Assembly (NCBI GenBank): GCA_012845835.1
Contig: JABAKD010000010.1
Location: forward strand, 18,115,204-18,179,203
Reading direction: 5' to 3'
From: Undaria pinnatifida
Lineage: Eukaryota > Sar > Phaeophyceae > Laminariales > Alariaceae
Length of the DNA: 64,000 nt
Shown here one piece after another: positions 24,301 to 36,300 of this stretch; the first letter of the stretch is position 1; each line of letters starts with the position of its first letter. The notes under the pieces are model-generated. The model worked only from the letters and a program-made list of their open reading frames with translations, made no database searches and was not told where the DNA came from. The position numbers and the translations under genes are program-made.

Positions 24301-27300
24301 TTGACTATCCACTAGTCTAGTATCCGTGAACAAGCTCATGTGTGTCTTCTGCACGCCCGGGGCAGCGGCAAGAGGTCTAATTCTTATGGTTCCTGGTTCT
24401 ACTCTGAAGGGACTCACAGTAAACGCCTTATGGGCGCACTGCACCGACGGTCCGACGCGTGCTTCACCTGAAGCCGGGAGGGGGGCACCAGAAACCGCAG
24501 GTACTAGGCGGGCGGAAAACTTGAATCGGCAGGTACTACGTCGCTCACGACGGGCGGGAAGCCATTGTCCGCAAGCACTACCCCTTCTACACTATATCCC
24601 CGGCATGGGGACCAAGACGCCAGCGGACAGCGCCTTCTCCGCCGCCCATGCTCCTCCCCAGGCCCCGCGAAGAAGCCGAACATCTATCAATACCGTGATC
24701 TCTCTTCGTGAACGCGCACTCTCCTCGGACGGGTAAGGCGCCGAGCGGGCGTCTCGTGCCCCCAACCCCCGAAGATGCTGAAGGACCAACCAGTGCCAAT
24801 GCCTTCTCGCTTCCAATCGCTTGCTCGCGATCGCTCTGACCTCCCTTCGCTTTTCATTTTCCAAACGCAACCGACCCTGCTGTTGCTCTGCCTCCCAAAA
24901 CAAAAACAAGAAAATCATGCCTTCGGATCTCCCGCTCGTTGCTGTTGCTCTCATCAAGATCTGCTGACAATGGGGGTGGCCACGGGTCCGGGGCGGCAGC
25001 ACCAGGTAGGTGTGGCTGCTGCTGCTGCGGCTGCTGCTGAATCAGCTCTTTCCGATTGTTCATCTGCATATACCTTACCATCCCGTTTCCCCCATCACGC
25101 GCCATCACTCTTCCAACCTCAACCACCATGTTTTTAGATACCACGACCTCTTCGTGCTCATCTCCGCCAACTTCCTCCGGTGACGACAGCAGAGGAAACG
25201 GCTGCGCTGCCACCGACTGCTGCGGCGGTAGCGGCGCCTTCGCGGGTGGCCAAGGGTTCGAGGCGGCAGCACTAGGTAGGTGTGGCTGCTGCGGCTGCGG
25301 CTGCTGCCGCAGTGGATCTTCCACACTCGACTGCGCCAAGACCAGCTCGGTCTACCATTGTTGTTCGTTCACGTCCTTTTCGTCCCAAAAATCAACTCGC
25401 TCTCGCCCCTCCTCTTCGTCATTTCCACCATTACCAACCAATTCCTTAGCTACAACCACCCTCAGCGCCATCCCCTCGCAGAGATTGTAACCCTTAGAAA
25501 TGCTATTCTCGACCTCACCCCTTAACCCCGCTGCCCAGTACGTTTGCGCCATGAGGTGCTGCTCCCGGTGCCAAATCGTAAGCTCATCCAGCGACTCTTT
25601 GCAAAACACGGTATCGATCCGCTCGGCCGATGCTCCCGACGATGGTTTACCGCTCTTGATACTTCTGAGAGCATTGACGACCTTTCGTGTCAACTCCTGA
25701 ACATCAACAATTTATCTTTCGACGGTCAGGGCCGACTTGATCGTTTTTTGTACGCGTCGCGTTCCTCGCGAGTTACGATGAGGGGGAGTGGTCCAGATGC
25801 CTGTGGTAATGCCTTGCCCCTTGCCTGCAGAAGTAGCTCTATGGGGGGAATTGTGCTGCTCCTGGGTCTGTTTCCCTGGGCATAGTCACCTAATTCCTCT
25901 TCTTCCCTCCTGGCTTGTTCTTCGCAAGCGCCTTCAGCTTTTAGCGCGACTACCATAGTTGCTGCCCAATGCGCCCTCAGCTTCTCCCAGTATTCGTCCG
26001 ATAGGTATGCGAACTGCGCCGAGTCGAGAATTGTTGCCTCCATGTTGCCTTGCGCTCACCCTATGCATGAGTAATCTGGACCGATCCTTATACTTGTGTG
26101 TTTGACCAGCCACGTACACGGGTGTTAGACGCATGGCTGGCTCACTCGCGGAGACAGAAGTCCCGAAATCCGGAAAGCCGTCGGGCGGGGAAGAGAGAAG
26201 AAGTAGAAAATGTTTATGAAAGTACTGAAAAGACGGAAGTGCCGCTCAGGGGCTTTCCCGCTCCCTCACGTGGTGACCCTAATCATAGGATCAGGGGACC
26301 ACTTATGTATTTTATTATATCCGTTCGGTCAGCCATAGGTTCCCCCGCATCTCCGAAGATGCTACCATCACATACACCAAAATACCATCTAGTAAAATCA
26401 GACTTGTGCACAGGCATAAACCAACACGCTGCTACGGTACGTGCATTCATTTTTATCGCAAGAAGACTTCAGCCCTTTCTTCCCTCGTTGACTGACATCC
26501 AATTGCTTTGTAACTATACTATACCTGCGCCTACCCGATAGGAGAGCACCATCTATCGGGTTCTTTTTCATGAAGCTCCTCGCTTGAAGAGGTCTATACA
26601 TTATAATACATACCCTATGATACCCTTATGATGCCCTACAATACCCTATAATACCCTACAATACCCTATAATACCGTATAGTACCCTATAATACCCTATA
26701 ATGGCCTATAATACCCGATATAATACCCTATAATACCATTTAATGCCCTATATAATACCCTTCAATACCCTATAATACCCTATAGAGTGCCCTTTAATAC
26801 CCTTCAATGCCCTATAATACCCTACAATACCCTATTCATACTATAATAATAGTACCCTACAATACCCCTAGGTCCAAAACTTCTTTTGACAACAATACAA
26901 GCGCTATCACACCTGATGAAAAATCCCAGATGATGATGAGAAGAACCTCTAGTAGGTGATTCAGCTCGCATAGTATTTCAGTAGAAGAACAAGAATGAGA
27001 TTCCAAGGGTTGTCTGTGGCTTAAGAAGCCCCGTGGTTCATAAGAACATAGTTCAGCCAAAAAGTGCTACCTCTGTCGTAACGCTCGTCCCGTGGGATGA
27101 CTAAAGACACACATTGTGCTCTTGTTGTACTGTTGGACTGTTGCACAATGCCTTCATTTTTGGTCACATGCGGTGTGCCTGGCGTCGTGGGGTGTGACTG
27201 TCTTCTCCCTAGGGGATAATAATGCTTGTCAAGCGCCTTTTTTTTAATGCAACATAAAAGAAAGAAAAGCAAATGTTGAAAGCCCAAAAATGTTGGAGAT

Positions 27301-30300
27301 GTGTCTAATAGGAGTGCAGGCACGGCGGTGCTCCCTCCGTCTCGAAAGGTATGCGTTTGTCAACGATCAACTGACTAAGTGAGGCAACAAACGAATGAGC
27401 ACCCCATCTCTCCTCTCTGTTCAGGAATTAGTGGGGTATTAGTTCGTTTGACTACTTGCAAAAGGTTAACCAATAGCTTACCCAAACTAAGCCTTACAAC
27501 ACCTCTACCCCTATAGATAGCCTGGCGATCCCGAAGAATTGGACTTCACAGGGAGGCACCCTAGCGAAATGTCGACCTTGTGGTCACCGAAACGACGTTA
27601 GCTAGCAGCAGGCGTTCCTTTACCACCGCTTTCCTGGACAAAGCTGGATCCCGAAAGGGCTGATAGCTGGCTGACAGTGGAGGAGTACGTTTGTTTTTTC
27701 CGGACCATACCTCACCCAAAACCTGATTTTGAGCAAGCAGAAAGTGCAATCCGATGAAGAAACCCATGGCCCAGGTATCCAAAATCAATAATTTTTCCAA
27801 ACGAGAAATTAAAGGCATTTAGACAATTTTATCTTGAAATAGGACGATTATTTAGTCAATTACCAGGTACCTGGTATATAATAAGTCAAGGAGCCCAGTC
27901 GTTATTCACAATACGTTTGCCAAAAAGCGGTACACCTTAACACCTCTATTACCAAGGGGGGCTCTTAAATCTCAGCGACTCTAGGCCTCTCGCGCGAACG
28001 TTCACCCCATAGGCCATGAGCCTGTTCTATTTTTCGAGCTACACTGTCGGCTTAGTCAAAAAAAAGTTTTCAAGGGAGGTGCAAAAAGAAAGGACTGATT
28101 CTACGACAGCCTCCCCGCCGAAAGAAACCAGGGATTTTCTTTAACGAACGTTTCATGGCCGTTCGACACACGAGGAAGGATATGCCATGGAAAAGAAAAA
28201 AAAAGTGCTACTCGTGTTTGCTTGTTTTGCAAAAGGAATGTCGAACGATGACGTCGGGATGGCAAGAGACACCGTATTTCAGGAGATACGGCCGGGAGAG
28301 CGCTGGTTTCAAAACCGGCGATTTCGTTAGTCTGGGGGGGCTACCGCAGAACGACTGAAAAGTGTTGCACCTCCTAGCGTAACACGTGTCGTTTGTGCTA
28401 GCGCTATTAACACCTGTACAGCTGTAAAGCCGTCTTTGGGGACAACTTACTTGGAATCAGTACAGGGAGGATTTGGGGTTCTGAATGGGTTAGACGAGGT
28501 GGGGGGTCGTTCGTACTGTTAGCGTCAAAGAGGTCAGGACGTGGGCAGCCAAGGAAAAACGTAGAGTGGTCATGGGTGCAAAGCCGATCGTTCCACACTA
28601 AAACCTAGTTTGGCATCAGTCAAGGTAGGTCATTGAAAAATTGCCGCCGGTCAAGGGCTGACGGTGCCGTCTCCCGATGATATCTTCCACACTAAAACCT
28701 AGCAGTTTGGCGTCAGCCAAGGTACATTATTGGAAAATTGCCGGGTCGGTCAAGGGATCAAAGTGCCGTCTCTCGACATGTTCGATTAATGTTTGTAACA
28801 GTGGCCTGAACCCGGGTGTGAAAATGAGGTCAACCCCCCCTGTCCTAGCCAGATTCCGGTGACAAAATCGCACCGCTTTCCACGCGTGCAACTGTACAGG
28901 TAGCAGTTTAAGACTGAAACGTTTTCTGAATGACAGATCCTCCTCAGCCCTAACGTCGTCGGAGGTTCGTTTGGTTTAGGACGCGTGCTACGCTAGAGTT
29001 GCCTTGACCAAAAATCGTCGGAAAAACGACAATTATTAATTAATTTTTGCTTTGTTCACGATTCTCGTTGTGTACCTAGGCCATGAGATGTTTCATCCGG
29101 GGTATGTATCAGTTTTAGTTTTCTTCTCCAAATCAGCTTTTGGGAGAGTGATCTTAAGCTCCTAAACTGGTGCGCCCCAGAAAAAATCTGGTGAGCTCCT
29201 TTATCGTAGCAACGCGTCTTAGAAGATACTACTACTTTTTCGCCATGAGATTGTTCATCATGCGACCGAGAGCTTTGCAGTTTTACTTTTTTCTGCAAAA
29301 GTTTTGCTTTCGGGTGAGCCACACAAAAAAAAAAAACGGCGTGTGCTTCCACCGTTCGTTGCGTGCGTCTTTCGTTCTGCGGGCGGCGGTATGATGGAAC
29401 AAAGCAGTGAGGGCCGACCGTCCGGAAGAAATAAAAAATCGGCTTTTTGCTGTCGCAGGGGGGGGGAAAACGCTAGACTTTTTGCGCCGGAAGCTCGCTC
29501 TTCTTAAATAGAAGGTTCGTTTCGTTCCTTACTTGTTGTTTTGCAATTAGCCATACTACGATCAAGTAAAAAAAACTACTGTCCGCGTCTAGTGCAACTA
29601 GACGACTGTTTAAGCATGCCACTTACTTTTTGTTTATCCTGCAGGCGGCGGTAAGGGACGAAGAACTGGTGGAGGGAAGAACGCGGCTCTCAAACGCGGA
29701 GAAGACGCTGGACATATTACGCCGGAAGCTCGTCGTCGTTGGAAGAGCGGGGGTGGGGCAGGAGGTGTGTGCAGTGCACAGGAGGTCGAAAACCAGCGCT
29801 AAGGGAACTTATACTTTCATTCCAGTAACTGTTTTCGGGAGCAAGAGAGTAAAGAAAATAAACGACTGCACAGGGGATGACGGCTTGCTACGCGCGCCTA
29901 CTTTCTCCCTTCCTTATGCACCGTCGGGTGCATCTTACGGTAGAGATGGCGATTTTCGTCTGAAGATTTTTTTTTTTTTTTTTTTGTCCTTAACCCAAAA
30001 TCGTCGGAATTTGATCGTTTTTTTTTCTCGGAATGTTTTTCATTGTATACCTGGGCCATAATTTTATATGTTTTTCATGGCGCAGGTGCCGCTTTCTTTT
30101 TCTCTCCAAATCGGTTTTTCGGGTGGGGTATACAGAGAGCTTCAAGCAACAATCACCCTCGGAAGGGAATAAGTGCGCCTCTACTGTATTGTAGTCGCAT
30201 GCGTCGTCAAATAGCATCGTTCGGGTGGTCTATGGCTGTGAGCTTTGTCTTATGCTGCCGTGGGAATTAGTGTATTTCGCGTGGTCTTTCGTTCGCCGTG

Positions 30301-33300
30301 GACTCTTGGTTCGGCTACATACATACTACGTCGCCTGCGTTTATCTGCGTGTACGCGCTCTTCCCGACAACAAGCACGATGAATTCGTAGTATGCTTGAC
30401 ATTTTCGTTGTTGAATTTTGTTCTGCAGTGTGCGGACTTACGCTCGAGAGTGTTGAATTCGGACAGGGTTGTCACTGACTGGAAAACCCGACGGATGGAT
30501 GTTTTTAGCTTTTTTATGGCAGTCATTGAGCGGTCACATGACATGTAAATAGTGGCTTCGTGGCTTGTTTTTTGCGGTGGGCATTTCTGACATTAGCTAT
30601 ATATGACATTATTATTGTGTTTGGCACCCATCATGTATGACATGTGCAGTATGAGCTTCAACGTCGACCAATCACTCATAGCATTCCCGAAAGAAGATCT
30701 CGGAAACAAAAGGGAAAACCCGCGCAAAAAGTCACTAACTCCATTAGACTATTTGCCCACTTTCCGCTTAATAATGAGCTTTCTTTGATATCGCCCCCCT
30801 CGGGGGTGGAAAGTAAGAGGATTTCTCGAAATGTCCATCAATTATTATCGGATGAATTAATAAACGTTAACCGTTCCCCCTGTGCTTACTTTAAGTACGA
30901 GTATGTATGTACGTATGCATGTACGTATGTATGTATGTATGTATGTATGTATGTATGTATGTATGTGTATGTATGTACGTATTATGTATGTATGTATTTT
31001 GTGCGCTCCTCGGATGTGGAAATTATTTAATTGCACCCCGATATAATATATGCAACTACTTCCACATGTTTTTCCAACCACTGATGATGCTGGCCTCAGA
31101 TACGGGGGGCGGTCGCTGATCGACAAGCAAGGAAAGACGAAGAGAGAGCGTCTCTCGGCATCAGCAGCAGCAGCAGCGGAACTGTGTGGGCAAATCAGGA
31201 GATCCCGGGACTAGGACTGACGCCCTTATTGATGGAGGTAAAAGTTAGAAAGGACACCAAGTAGTCTATAGACTAGACTAGTAAGGCAGTGCTTCCTCCC
31301 CCCCCTCGGTACATGTGTGCCTTCATTTTTATGGAGCAGAATAGACTAGGGTTCACACTCCCGTTTTGCTAATATTTTTCATGTTCTTCGAATTTCATCG
31401 ACTTCTTACTGTAACACAGCTAGCTGTTAATATCTGTCGATTTTATTGTTCCCCCTTGATTTTCAGACTCAGTTTCTTGTGGGGCTAGTCTAGTGTTTCT
31501 TCTTATTCGTGCGCGGGCCATCCGACAACTTTGTATGTGCGGTATGACCTTCGACGTTGACCACTCACGCATAACATTTCCAATAGAAAACCTTGGAAAT
31601 ATCAAGGCAACCTATGCCAAAAGTCTATCTCCCTTCTTCTGTGCCTATACTTCCTGATTAAAAGCTATATCTACGTACAGACTGTGCTCCATTGTTGCCC
31701 TTGGCTCCCTCGTTCTCAATACGCTATCATTATTATGAGAAAGGCCGGTGGTAGTGCATGGGGATATTCCTACTGACTGCAAGGTCTTCTTATTGGTAGA
31801 CGCTTGAGATAGGATCGCCACGCGCGCTACGAACGTACGAGGTATTATTAAGGTACGGTACCTCTTTCGGCTGGAACGTCTTGTATTGTGAATGACGGGG
31901 CGCCCCTTAGCCCTGCTTCACCCAACATCGTCGAAACATTTCACTCCTTTTTATGGAACAATTTCGTTGTACTGTGTGTAATCATGTGTTTAGACCTCCT
32001 CAAGTAGTAAGGAGTAACCTCAGAAGAAAAAGGGTGCACTTCACCTCTTCGTATACCGTCGCTTTCTCGGCCAGGATAATAAGACGGTAGCAAGAAAGAG
32101 CCATATCCCACCGTAGGGAGGGGTGGGGTGCGACAGATTCCAAGAAGTTTCTGAGCCCCTAACACGTCGCGGGGAGAGCTCAATTATTCATATCTCACCC
32201 AAAACATGACTTCGAAGGAGGCGTTCGTTCGCGCAAGTCCGGACCAACGTTGCTACGGCCAATACTTCTAAAACAAGTAAGTAGTATGATACTCTCGAAA
32301 GATTACCATACTGGCCACCGATACCTGGTGGTGCGTGTTGAAAGGCTTAATTTGGGTAAGCTGTTGGTTAACCTTTTGCAAGTGGCCAAACGATCTAATA
32401 CCCTACTAATACCTTAACAATGGCATCGTCCACAGGCCATGGGTTTTTTGGGTCGTGGGTTCAAGCCCCACATCCACCATATACATTATATATTAAACTT
32501 TTTCAGACTTTGCCCATGTCGAACTTGAAAAATACTCTCCACGGTATGCCCAGGAAATGAAACGGCTTGGATATTGACAGGTCCGCCGTATATCCGGCCG
32601 GCCTGCTATCCCGCCGATTCAGGGGGGGAAAGTGTTATAAGGCTTAGTCTGGGTAAGCTATCGATTAACCTTTTGCAAGTGGTCAAACGGACTAATACCC
32701 CACTAATACCTTAACATGCATGCTTGAGGAGCTCAACCGGTCAGAAGGTCAGAATTGTCAGAACGTTCTGGTTCAAAAAGTGCGAACGCAACCCCTTCCT
32801 TGTTGGATGGTTCCCTTAGAGGTTAGAGGATGGCTTCCAAGAGGGCTAACCTCCTGGTTGGTGGTGTGCATGGTGTTCCGGCTATCTGTGCAGGGAATGA
32901 GCCAGTTCCCGGAGGACGTGAAGCTGACGCGTGACACCCTTGCGTTACTGGGGCATGTGGCTAGCATGGAGGCTCCAGGGCGGTCGTTTCTTAACGCTCA
33001 CGAGTTTTACGTGAACGTAGTGGCGGCCTTACAGAGGCACGTCACTGACGGTGTGGTGGCGGTGAGAGGTTTGCACCTGCTGACTTTCAAAACAATCGTG
33101 TGCCTGTGATTGATCTTATAAAAAGTACTTCTAATGCTGCGGCTGTGAGTTCAACTGGTTGAGTGGTCGATAGAGCAATCAACTTCGCGCAAGCTGCGTG
33201 TGTGAGACGCGAGCTAGGATAGAGGTGACGCTTTTTTGGCTGAACCAGTTTCAGATTCCGGTCGACGACGTTCCTTACCTCAAAATGGTCGCAATTCCGT

Positions 33301-36300
33301 TCTGTTTTTTTTTTGGTGCCCAATATTGCTTCGTTGTATAGCTCGGCCATGGGATTGCTCATCGGGCAGTACTTTCATTTATGTCCAATTTTGCTTTTGG
33401 GGGAGATGTGGAGCCTCATGAAAACAACTTGAATGGTGCACCTCTCTACCTCAGCATGCGTCGTGATGCATGTCTGTGATTAAGGAAATGGTTAGAAAAC
33501 GATTTCCGCCGCCCGCAGTACTTGTCTGCGTTTCGATGTATCGGTACAGCAGTAGCATATATTGCACTTCTTCGCGCAAAACACAAATGAATTGTCCACA
33601 AGTTCCAGCAGTCGCCGTCATGAGCTGTTAGCTATCAAACTTCGCGACCTTTCCTATCAACCCCCCCAGCCGACCTGCGTAAGACTGCGCACTGCACGCG
33701 GCACTGCACGCTGCTGTTGTTTTTTCTCACAGTCAGAAGTAGCTCATCGCCACAATCTATTGGTCTGCGGTCACAACAAGGCAGTTAGGTTTCAATGACT
33801 CTGGAGTGCTAGAAACATCATACCCCAGCAAAAAATAAATCAATTCCCAGAATAAAACAAAATAGCCCGATAATACACTAAGCCGTTCACCGTGTCAATT
33901 TTTTTCGTCGTCCTTGCTATTTTGTCCGTCTGACGTGACGCTATGTGTGCGATTGACGTGACGTGGTCTAACGTTGTTTGTTTGTCGCACTGATGTGACG
34001 CTGTTTTGTCCGGCTGACCTGGCGCTATGTTGTCCGACCGACGTGACGCTGGTTATTGTCCAACTGGCGTGACGCTGTTTAGTACGACTGACGTGACACT
34101 GTTTTGTCCCGACTGACGTGACGTGGCGTGACGTTATACAGCTCCACGCTGCGCGCCTCTTGCACAAGGCCGCGTACCAAGGAGAAGCAATCGCTAGCAA
34201 CCTCCGAGATGTGGGGGCAATCCCCCTCCTAGCCGAAGCCCTAGCCGCCGCCGCTTACGGTCAAAAGGGGGCCAGAAGACCGAGAAGATTGCTAGTGAGT
34301 ATACAAAGGGTTTGTTTTAAGTAGGGTAGAGCATATTACTGGGGTACGATATGGGTCTCTCATTAAGGCGGAGACGCGTTCCACGATAGAGGCGAACCAC
34401 ATTTTTTCTGAGGTTCCTCACTTTCGGAGGTTAAGACCTTTCTTAAGACATACATGTCCTTCTTCTTAACCAAAAAAAAATAATTTGAAAAAAAGTAAAA
34501 AAAAAGTGCTTTGATCAATCCCGGATAAACCATCCCGGGGCCTAGGTACAGAACGAGAGAATCATGCAAAAAAATTGCCCATTATTTATTTTTTTCCCGA
34601 CGATTTTGGGATAAGGAGGCCCCGTCCTAAAAGTTCATAAAAAAAACTAGCCAAAAAAAAGTATTCCTCTATCGTACCATGCGTTCGTTCGGAGGTGTGC
34701 CGGAGCAATATGACCGCCTTGATGGGGGAAGCCGTCCTTTCACCTTATTCGCCTTGAGTTCAGTCCGCGGGTCATCACATGAGTGCAATATTTCCGGGTA
34801 AAGTTTGGGATACCCTCCAGTACCCAATCCGATTGTTTAGGCCATACCACAGGGTACTCCCAGAGCATGTATATACGGAGAAACCCTGCTATCAAGCTCC
34901 GAGATGTGGGATTCATTCATTCCCCTCTTAGCCGAAGCCCTAGCAGCCGCCCGCCTACTGCCTGAAGTAGGCGAGAAGACCGGCGAGAAGATTGCTTGGG
35001 AGTACATATACAACCTCGACGGACCATCGCCGGAGACGAGGCGACGGTGAATACCGCCCGTACTTGCATGGAGCGTTTGTTGCGCGGTCGCGAATATCAT
35101 TCTAGACGTAAATGAAGTAACCGCTTGGGTACTAGCTTTCGACGACAAGCCGTCTTTATATTTTCGTCCATAGGGGTCGTTTACCTTAGTGTCACGCAAT
35201 GTTGAATCGCCGGCCAAGTGGCAGTGCGCCGTTTTTCCGACACTCCGGATATTCATGTCATATCGGTTTATTGCAGCTGGTCAAATTGAAGGCCCCCGAA
35301 GCGAACCTCTCGATCGTAGGCATTCCGGTGTCGGAGTTTAGGTTGAAGCACGAGCCATTTCGCAATCGATCCGTTGCCAAACGAAAGAGATTAAGAATAC
35401 ACAACCCTTTCCATTTTTTTTTCCTCCTTCCTGCAACGCTCGGAATACGTCTGGCTCGTGTACGCTCTGTTTTGATCGTGTTCAGAATAATATTTGGCAC
35501 TGCATTGAAAAAACAGCCTGAAATTTTCGATGATGCACCTCATTACCTAATCGATCCCTAAATGTCTCTTCCCTCTCACATGTGCTTAACCGCCAACAGT
35601 ACCACGCTTTCGGAGCCATCAGGCTGTGCTACCCGAAAGGTTTCTTCGACGATTCGCTCCAAGCTCTCCGAATCCAAGAAAGCGCCGAAAATTCCACGAA
35701 CTTTCCAGCCGAACTTTCCACGAACTTTCCAGCCGAACTTTCCACGAACTTTCCAGCCGAATTTTCCAAGACGTCGGAAACTGCGAAGAAAGGACACCCA
35801 AGGGCGGGAGTGACGGTCACGAGTGCAGCGGGTGCCGTGGCACCACCAGCGGCGGCTAACGAGGTTTTACGTCCTATCGGCGAAAACAAACAGCCATTTA
35901 AAAGTGGCCCTGCAGACATCGGCGTTGTCTCCCGCTTCGAGGTGGAGAAAGAACGCTGGATCCGCGAGGGCATGCCGTGGGCCGATCTCGGCTCTCATGA
36001 CTCGAGCAAGCGACAAGCGGCAGAAGAGGCGTTGGCACACGCTCGAGTCCAGCCCTTGCCGAGGGTAAGAGGTCCACGCTCGGGGATAGCGACAGGGCCA
36101 CCTCGGCGGGGGTCGCGAAAATCATCTCTGAGGCGAGCTAAGCCGACACCGCTTCATGCCGCGGGCGCACGCAACGAGAACGACATTAGCGTGGGAAATA
36201 GTTATTGGGATCTTGTGGGGCGCACGACCGGTGCGCGAGGGAGAGAAGTAGAGCAAAGGGAGGAGGTGGCGACGGCGACAGCGTCGGTGGTGCTGCTTCG

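Larger units (their letters stand above)
21821..26426 (-). mobile_element. Ty1/copia LTR retrotransposon, 4.6 kb, internally defective
   Basis: Direct terminal repeats at 21821-22160 and 26099-26426 start TGTT and end AACA. Both sides are flanked by the identical 5-bp target duplication CGCTG (21816-21820 and 26427-26431). On the - strand the internal order is gag-like frame, Gln/Pro-rich segment, integrase, then a purine-rich tract (GGGCAGGGGGAA) directly against the 3' LTR. Gag before integrase fits copia order, but no reverse transcriptase or RNase H remains: the ~1.1 kb after the integrase is non-coding repeat. Frames are broken in several places. The element lies in intron 3 of the coiled-coil/ARM gene in antisense orientation. 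Confidence 0.85.

Noticed and set aside
36064..36070. Intron donor AGG|GTAAGA in exon 9
   Set aside because: Using it leaves phase 0, which does not match the next exon; reading through to 36395 matches exactly.
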